From Candidatus Zixiibacteriota bacterium (lineage in GTDB: Bacteria > Zixibacteria > MSB-5A5 > GN15 > FEB-12), in assembly GCA_003641345.1 (NCBI GenBank), contig QNAD01000101.1:1-7202 (forward strand): a DNA stretch of 7,202 nucleotides. Direction: 5' to 3'. Of this stretch, positions 3,907 through 7,202 are shown piece by piece. Every line of letters starts with the position of its first letter. Within the stretch, counting starts at the first letter, position 1. Made by a program: the position numbers and the translations under genes. The notes beneath the pieces were generated by a model. It saw only the letters and a list, made by a program, of their open reading frames with translations. It was not told the DNA's origin and ran no database searches.

Positions 3907-5838
3907 ATGCGAGTTACCAATCAGATGATATCAAGCCGGGTTCTTTTCAATATGCAGAGAACCATGTCGCAAATGTTTAATTTGCAAAGTCGGGTTTCAT
4001 CAGGAAGACAGATTGAAAAACCGTCCGATGACCCGACCGGAACTATTCGTGACTTGAATTATAGAAATGAAATTATCAAGAATGAACAGTTTTCGGAAAA
4101 TATAAATATCGCAACTACTCGTATGGAAAACTATGATTATGTATTGGCGGAATTAAAGGATATTGTTACGACAGCTAAGGGAGAAGCAATTCTTATGTCT
4201 GATGATCACGCCAGTGCCGAACAGAGAAATATTACTGCAATTGCAGTTAAGTCTCTTTTTGAACAAGTGGTGAAATTTGGGAATGATACTCTTGGTGGAA
4301 ATCAAATATTTTCCGGTTTTAAAACAGACACTGTTTCATTTACTTCTAGTACAAACGGCGTAGTTTATAATGGTGATTTTGGTGTTACTGAATTTCCGAT
4401 AGAAACATCGACTAAGATGAATGTGAGTCTTAATGGTTCTGAAACTTTCCTGAAAAGTATTTCCGGTAATGAGGATTTGGCAGATATAGATTTAGGTATT
4501 AGCAATAATACACAATTAGTTGATTTGCATAATGGTCTGGGAGTTGATCAGGCTGTCGGTACTTTTACAATTACCGATAATGTCCTTGGTATTACTTCCA
4601 CTATTGATATTTCTGCTGATGTTTCGATAGCAGACGTAATTAATACTATTAATACTCAATTAACTGCGGATGGGTTTACAAATGTTACGGCTCAGTTAGG
4701 TCCTGATGGAAATAATTTAGCTTTACATATTGATGAATCAATACCCCAGTTGTTGAATGATAATACCGCTCTTAGTGATATCAACGATGGGTATGGATTA
4801 GATCTATCTGATGGTAGAGTTGTTTTAACTGATGGTGGCGGAGTTTACGAGGAAATAAATTTTTCTACAGCCAATACTATTGGAGATATAAGAACAATTT
4901 TTAATAATCACATGACTGCCGCAGGTGGTTCGCTTGCAAACGTATCAATGCAACTTAATGCGGCTGGTAACGGTCTGGATATTATAGACAGCAACGGAGT
5001 ACCACTTGGATTAACAACACAGGAATTTTCTGTAGATACAACTGTTGCCACAGATTTGGGAATATTAGGAAGTATCAATCCTACTCTCAATGGTCAGGAC
5101 CTAAGGCCACAGTATAATTTTACAGTTGCTGAAATTGGTGGTTCAACTGCTGAAGATTTAGGACTATTAGATACTTTTCATAATGATTTCAATGGAGTTA
5201 ACCTTGATCCACAATTAACAGATACAACTTTGTTTTCAGATTTCAATAATCGTTTAGGTTTAGAGATGAATGAAATTGTTATTTGGCAGGGTGAAGCATC
5301 GCGAACTTTTGACCTTTCTGATCCGGCATTGGTGACAGTGCAGGACGTTCTTGACCTATTTAACAATTCCGGTCTTGATATTACCGTTTCTGTCAATGAA
5401 AATAATAACGGCTTAAAGATTGAAAACAATGATAATACCAGATCTTTAACAATTGAAGATGTCGATGGAGGTAATTTATCCAAAAAGTTGGGCATGTTTG
5501 GCTCAACCGATATGATGGGATCGATGCTGGTTCTTATTCATTCATTAGAAAATAACGACCGTGAAGGCATAGAGCTGATGGAGAAAAACCTTGATGATGC
5601 TATTGAAAATCTATTGCATAGCCGCTCTATAGTAGGTGCTAAAGCAAAAAGATTAAATACAACATCGGCAAGAATAACCGAACAAAATCTTAATATAACA
5701 AAATTGCTTTCCGAAGTTGAGGATGCTGATTTTGCTGAACTCATTACTAAATTATCAATGACAGAAAACAGCTATCAGGCATCTCTTTTGGCAAGTTCAA
5801 AAATAATACAACCGTCATTATTAAACTTTTTGAAGTAA
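3907..5838 (+). CDS. flgL: FlgL (HAP3), hook-filament junction protein with a large repeat-bearing insertion
   Basis: FlgL makes the second junction ring, to which flagellin is added. The flagellin-like core is split. The N-terminal part is residues 1-140: MRVTNQMISSRVLFNMQRTM, SRVSSGRQIEKPSDDPTG, and LGGNQIFSGFKTDT at 129-142. The C-terminal part is 535-643: IVGAKAKRLNTT at 575-586, then DADFAELITKLSMTENSYQA and the family-type end SLLNFLK. Between them lie about 390 residues of Asp/Asn/Thr/Gly-rich, beta-type sequence with three degenerate repeats resembling the 'flagellin IN' motif (202-276, 287-361, 440-508). Two copies of a DLG-containing segment (381-402, 415-436) also occur. At 643 residues it is twice E. 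coli FlgL (317). The insertion would project from the filament base. ATG 3907 has AAAGG at 3895-3899. Identity as FlgL rather than flagellin rests on the ends and the position after flgK. Confidence 0.93.
   Translation: MRVTNQMISSRVLFNMQRTMSQMFNLQSRVSSGRQIEKPSDDPTGTIRDLNYRNEIIKNEQFSENINIATTRMENYDYVLAELKDIVTTAKGEAILMSDDHASAEQRNITAIAVKSLFEQVVKFGNDTLGGNQIFSGFKTDTVSFTSSTNGVVYNGDFGVTEFPIETSTKMNVSLNGSETFLKSISGNEDLADIDLGISNNTQLVDLHNGLGVDQAVGTFTITDNVLGITSTIDISADVSIADVINTINTQLTADGFTNVTAQLGPDGNNLALHIDESIPQLLNDNTALSDINDGYGLDLSDGRVVLTDGGGVYEEINFSTANTIGDIRTIFNNHMTAAGGSLANVSMQLNAAGNGLDIIDSNGVPLGLTTQEFSVDTTVATDLGILGSINPTLNGQDLRPQYNFTVAEIGGSTAEDLGLLDTFHNDFNGVNLDPQLTDTTLFSDFNNRLGLEMNEIVIWQGEASRTFDLSDPALVTVQDVLDLFNNSGLDITVSVNENNNGLKIENNDNTRSLTIEDVDGGNLSKKLGMFGSTDMMGSMLVLIHSLENNDREGIELMEKNLDDAIENLLHSRSIVGAKAKRLNTTSARITEQNLNITKLLSEVEDADFAELITKLSMTENSYQASLLASSKIIQPSLLNFLK
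4510..5430 (+). repeat. Three degenerate flagellin-IN-like protein repeats within flgL
   Basis: Units are encoded at 4510-4734, 4765-4989 and 5224-5430. Each opens with a line of the form T-x-L-x-D-(I/L/F)-N-x-x-(L/Y)-G: TQLVDLHNGLG, TALSDINDGYG, and TTLFSDFNNRLG with one extra residue. Each then has a short beta pattern ending in I-D-I-S, I-N-F-S or F-D-L-S. An (I/V)-x-D-(I/V)-(I/R/L) helix follows (IADVINTIN, IGDIRTIFN, VQDVLDLFN), and then an N-(N/G)-L-x-(L/I) close (NNLALHI, NGLDII, NGLKIE). DNA identity among them is low, so the duplications are old. Confidence 0.7.
5047..5214 (+). repeat. Duplicated DLG...NGxDLxPQ segment in the flgL insertion
   Basis: Residues 381-402 (ATDLGILGSINPTLNGQDLR then PQ) and 415-436 (AEDLGLLDTFHNDFNGVNLD then PQ) align without gaps, with start points 34 residues apart (DNA 5047-5112 and 5149-5214). 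A third, partial echo is KKLGMFGS at 526-533. This points to tandem duplication between the second and third larger repeats. Confidence 0.65.
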
Positions 5839-5851
5839 CTAAGGAATAAAT

Positions 5852-6328
5852 ATGAAATTAATGACCCAAAAATTCGGAGAAATTGAAGTCCCTGACAATA
5901 AAATTATTACGATGATAAAACCAATATTAGGTTTTGAATCTCTTACAAAATTCTGTCTCGTGGAAAACGAAGAGATGCTTCCTTTTTTGTGGTTGCAGGC
6001 AATCGAAGAAGGTTCTGTTAGTTTTATTGTTGTGAATCCGAAAGTTCTTGTGGATGATTATAACATTGAAGTCAATAAAATTGAATTGGCTGAATTAGAA
6101 ATTGATCAGGTGAAGTCAGTAGAAACTTATGTAATCGCTACCATACCTGATGATCCAATGGAAATGTCGGTAAATCTCCAAGGACCCATTTTAATTAACA
6201 CTGAGAATAATTTTGGGAAGCAATTAGTTCTGGTTAATTCGAAATATAATGTATGTCATAATGTTATGGATGCTGTGGAATATGAAAATGAAGAAAAGGT
6301 TACTCAAAGAGAAGAAGTCATTGTTTAG
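5852..6328 (+). CDS. fliW: FliW, flagellar assembly factor and CsrA antagonist
   Basis: FliW binds either unsecreted flagellin or CsrA. When flagellin has been exported, free FliW takes CsrA off the flagellin mRNA, allowing more to be made. The 158-residue product shows the family blocks in order: FGEIEVPDNKIITM at 8-21, LGFESLTKFCLV at 26-37, PFLWLQA at 44-50, FIVVNPKVLVDDY at 58-70, and the C-terminal SVNLQGPILIN and KQLVLVNSKYN. Length is at the upper end of the usual range because of a charged tail (ENEEKVTQREEVIV). ATG 5852 is preceded by AAGGA at 5841-5845 with 6 bases between. It begins 13 bases after flgL. In Bacillus the order is flgL-fliW-csrA; here csrA has been placed before flgL, but the two partners stay in one co-directional unit. 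Confidence 0.96.
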   Translation: MKLMTQKFGEIEVPDNKIITMIKPILGFESLTKFCLVENEEMLPFLWLQAIEEGSVSFIVVNPKVLVDDYNIEVNKIELAELEIDQVKSVETYVIATIPDDPMEMSVNLQGPILINTENNFGKQLVLVNSKYNVCHNVMDAVEYENEEKVTQREEVIV

Positions 6329-6348
6329 ATAATATGAAATTATAACTT

Positions 6349-6353
6349 AAGGA
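6349..6353 (+). promoter_or_regulatory. Ribosome binding site of the glycosyltransferase gene
   Basis: AAGGA, 6 bases before ATG 6360, sets the start of the last gene. It also fits ANGGA and lies 11 bases (GGA to GGA) before the GGA in the hairpin loop at 6356-6369, so CsrA could contact both. Confidence 0.7.
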
Positions 6354-6355
6354 TT

Positions 6356-6369
6356 CGAAATGGATTTCG
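6356..6369 (+). promoter_or_regulatory. ANGGAN hexaloop hairpin holding the glycosyltransferase start codon
   Basis: CGAA-ATGGAT-TTCG has a 4-bp stem whose hexaloop is the start codon plus the second codon. The inverted repeat extends inwards to CGAAAT/ATTTCG. The loop fits the ANGGAN form bound by CsrA/RsmE. Because ATG-GAT (Met-Asp) is a common gene start, the loop could be chance; the perfect flanks are what make it notable. Confidence 0.45.
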
Positions 6370-7202
6370 GACAAACTATAAAAAAAGATAATAATGTTCA
6401 AAACATTATTTCATTTTTTAAAAAATCTACTGAACTTCTAATAAGTAAAAATCTATCTCAACTTGAATCAAATTTAGAAACAGTTGAAAAACAAATAATA
6501 AATTCACCTGATTATTATTATGTTAGAGCAAATTATCATTTTCTAATGCATGAATATGATAAAGCTGAAATGTACGCACAAAAATATTTAAATCAAATCA
6601 ATGGTGATTTTGAATCATTAAAAGATATTTATAAATCTGAAATTAATTTTATAATTGCATATTGTTCGGAATTGCAAAAAAATAATGAGCTTGCAGATAA
6701 ACATTATAAAAAAGCTTACCAGCTTAATAAAAATTACATTAAAAATATTGAACATTATGCGAGTTTTTTAAGAAGAACAGATGCCAGTAAAGCTATTTCT
6801 TTTTTAGAAGACGCATTAAATCAAAATAATAATTCAAAAGAAATTGAATCATTATTAGAAATTTACAAGGATAATATGACAATTTCTGCTTGTATGATTG
6901 TAAAAAATGAAGAAGAACTATTACCGGGATGTCTTGATTCAATCAGGGATTTGGTTGATGAAATAATCATTGTTGATACTGGTTCTGATGATAAAACCAT
7001 GGAAATTGCTCGGTCGTATGGTGCGAAAATATTTGAGCAACCGTGGGAAGGTAATTTTTCTAAACATCGTAATTACTCAATGGAACAGGCAACTTCAGAT
7101 TGGATTTTGATTATTGATGCCGATGAAAAACTTGATAATTCCAATTTGCGTTCATTAGTAAAAATAAAAAATAACCCTTCAAATTCAATAATTAGTTATA
7201 GG
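6360..7202 (+). CDS. TPR-like domain plus family 2 glycosyltransferase (3' end outside window)
   Basis: The frame is open from ATG 6360 to the last base (281 residues seen), so the gene is cut by the window end. Residues 1-170 are helical and Lys/Asn/Glu-rich with tetratricopeptide-like pairs (YYYVRANYHFLMHEYDKAEM at 52-71; FIIAYCSELQKNNELADKHY at 97-116; ASKAISFLEDAL at 142-153). From 173 a GT-A fold begins: ISACMIVKNEEELLPGCLDS, then EIIIVDTGSDDKT at 201-213 for nucleotide-sugar binding, and the metal-binding Asp-Ala-Asp at 253-255 in WILIIDADEKL. The acceptor side of the fold is beyond the window. Enzymes of this build transfer sugars from nucleotide donors in the cytoplasm. Its place after fliW suggests flagellin O-glycosylation, but that is inference from context. 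The TPR part is poorer in G+C (41 of 180 bases at 6421-6600) than the catalytic part (42 of 120 at 6961-7080). Confidence 0.85.
   Translation, partial: MDFGQTIKKDNNVQNIISFFKKSTELLISKNLSQLESNLETVEKQIINSPDYYYVRANYHFLMHEYDKAEMYAQKYLNQINGDFESLKDIYKSEINFIIAYCSELQKNNELADKHYKKAYQLNKNYIKNIEHYASFLRRTDASKAISFLEDALNQNNNSKEIESLLEIYKDNMTISACMIVKNEEELLPGCLDSIRDLVDEIIIVDTGSDDKTMEIARSYGAKIFEQPWEGNFSKHRNYSMEQATSDWILIIDADEKLDNSNLRSLVKIKNNPSNSIISYR

Noticed and set aside
4573..4580. Second ACCGATAA, possible sigma-28 -10 inside flgL
   Set aside because: No TAAA at 14-16 bases upstream; it encodes Thr-Asp-Asn in a flgL repeat and is probably chance.
5483..5513. AAAAGTT and ACCGATAT as a sigma-28 promoter ahead of fliW
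   Set aside because: The spacing is about 4 bases too long, there is no TAAA, and the site is over 330 bases before fliW within flgL.
4908..5744. Three minus-strand open frames (4908-5090, 5178-5495, 5538-5744)
   Set aside because: All lie opposite flgL, which is well supported in the plus frame; the translations look like low-complexity Ser/Leu shadows with no recognisable motif.
5825..5836. ACTT-TTTG-AAGT hairpin before the fliW ribosome site, as a fourth junction hairpin
   Set aside because: Only 4 bp and AT-rich; its position fits the others but it is too weak to claim.
5841..5846. AAGGAA at the fliW Shine-Dalgarno as a CsrA hairpin
   Set aside because: It matches ANGGA but the flanks (T5840/T5847) do not pair, so no hexaloop stem forms; it is an ordinary Shine-Dalgarno.
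6329..6359. Terminator or new promoter between fliW and the glycosyltransferase
   Set aside because: 31 bases with no stem followed by T-run and no sigma-28 or clear sigma-70 pair; read-through from fliW is simpler.
6380..6426. A7 tract (6380-6386) and T6A6 palindrome (6414-6425) in the glycosyltransferase 5' end as phase-variation sites
   Set aside because: Tracts of 6-7 A/T are expected in sequence this AT-rich and are shorter than usual contingency loci; the frame is intact through both.

Overview
The window is a block of flagellar genes, all on the plus strand and closely packed. It comes from a motile diderm (Gram-negative-type) bacterium with a low-GC genome, in the mid-30s percent G+C by eye. 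FlgI, the P-ring protein, implies a peptidoglycan layer and an outer membrane. FliW with a tailed CsrA implies the FliW/CsrA flagellin-homeostasis circuit known from Firmicutes, spirochaetes, epsilonproteobacteria and many deep-branching phyla. The sequence alone does not fix the phylum. A deltaproteobacterial-type or FCB-group lineage would fit, but that is a guess.

Layout. 1-646: 3' part of flgI (P-ring). 646-1575: flgJ, a rod-binding domain fused to a lytic transglycosylase (SLT) domain, overlapping flgI by one base. 1576-1625: a 50-base gap with a good candidate sigma-28 (FliA/SigD-type) promoter, and a small hairpin near the expected transcript start. 1626-2111: flgN, the chaperone for FlgK and FlgL. 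2111-3517: flgK (first hook-filament junction protein). 3552-3878: csrA, lying unusually between flgK and flgL. 3907-5838: flgL, about twice the enterobacterial length because of a repeat-bearing insertion. 5852-6328: fliW. 6360-7202 (runs off the end): a TPR-like domain joined to a family 2 glycosyltransferase. No gap exceeds 50 bases, no rho-independent terminator is visible, and there are no RNA genes, insertion sequences or CRISPR arrays.

How the genes work together. flgI and flgJ belong to the middle (basal-body) stage: FlgJ opens the peptidoglycan and caps the growing rod, and FlgI forms the bushing. The genes after 1626 belong to the late stage, when the finished hook is capped by FlgK and FlgL delivered by FlgN and flagellin production begins. 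CsrA would repress flagellin translation until FliW, freed from flagellin, sequesters it. The terminal glycosyltransferase is a candidate flagellin-modifying enzyme.

The most interesting layer is in the mRNA. Two ANGGAN hexaloop hairpins, the form CsrA/RsmE prefers, flank the csrA start codon, one at its Shine-Dalgarno and one in codons 4-9. A third has the glycosyltransferase start codon in its loop, and a fourth GGA-loop hairpin lies near the predicted 5' end of the flgN transcript. A perfect 8-bp inverted repeat could instead cage the csrA ribosome site. This suggests, but does not prove, that CsrA controls its own operon, including csrA and the glycosyltransferase.
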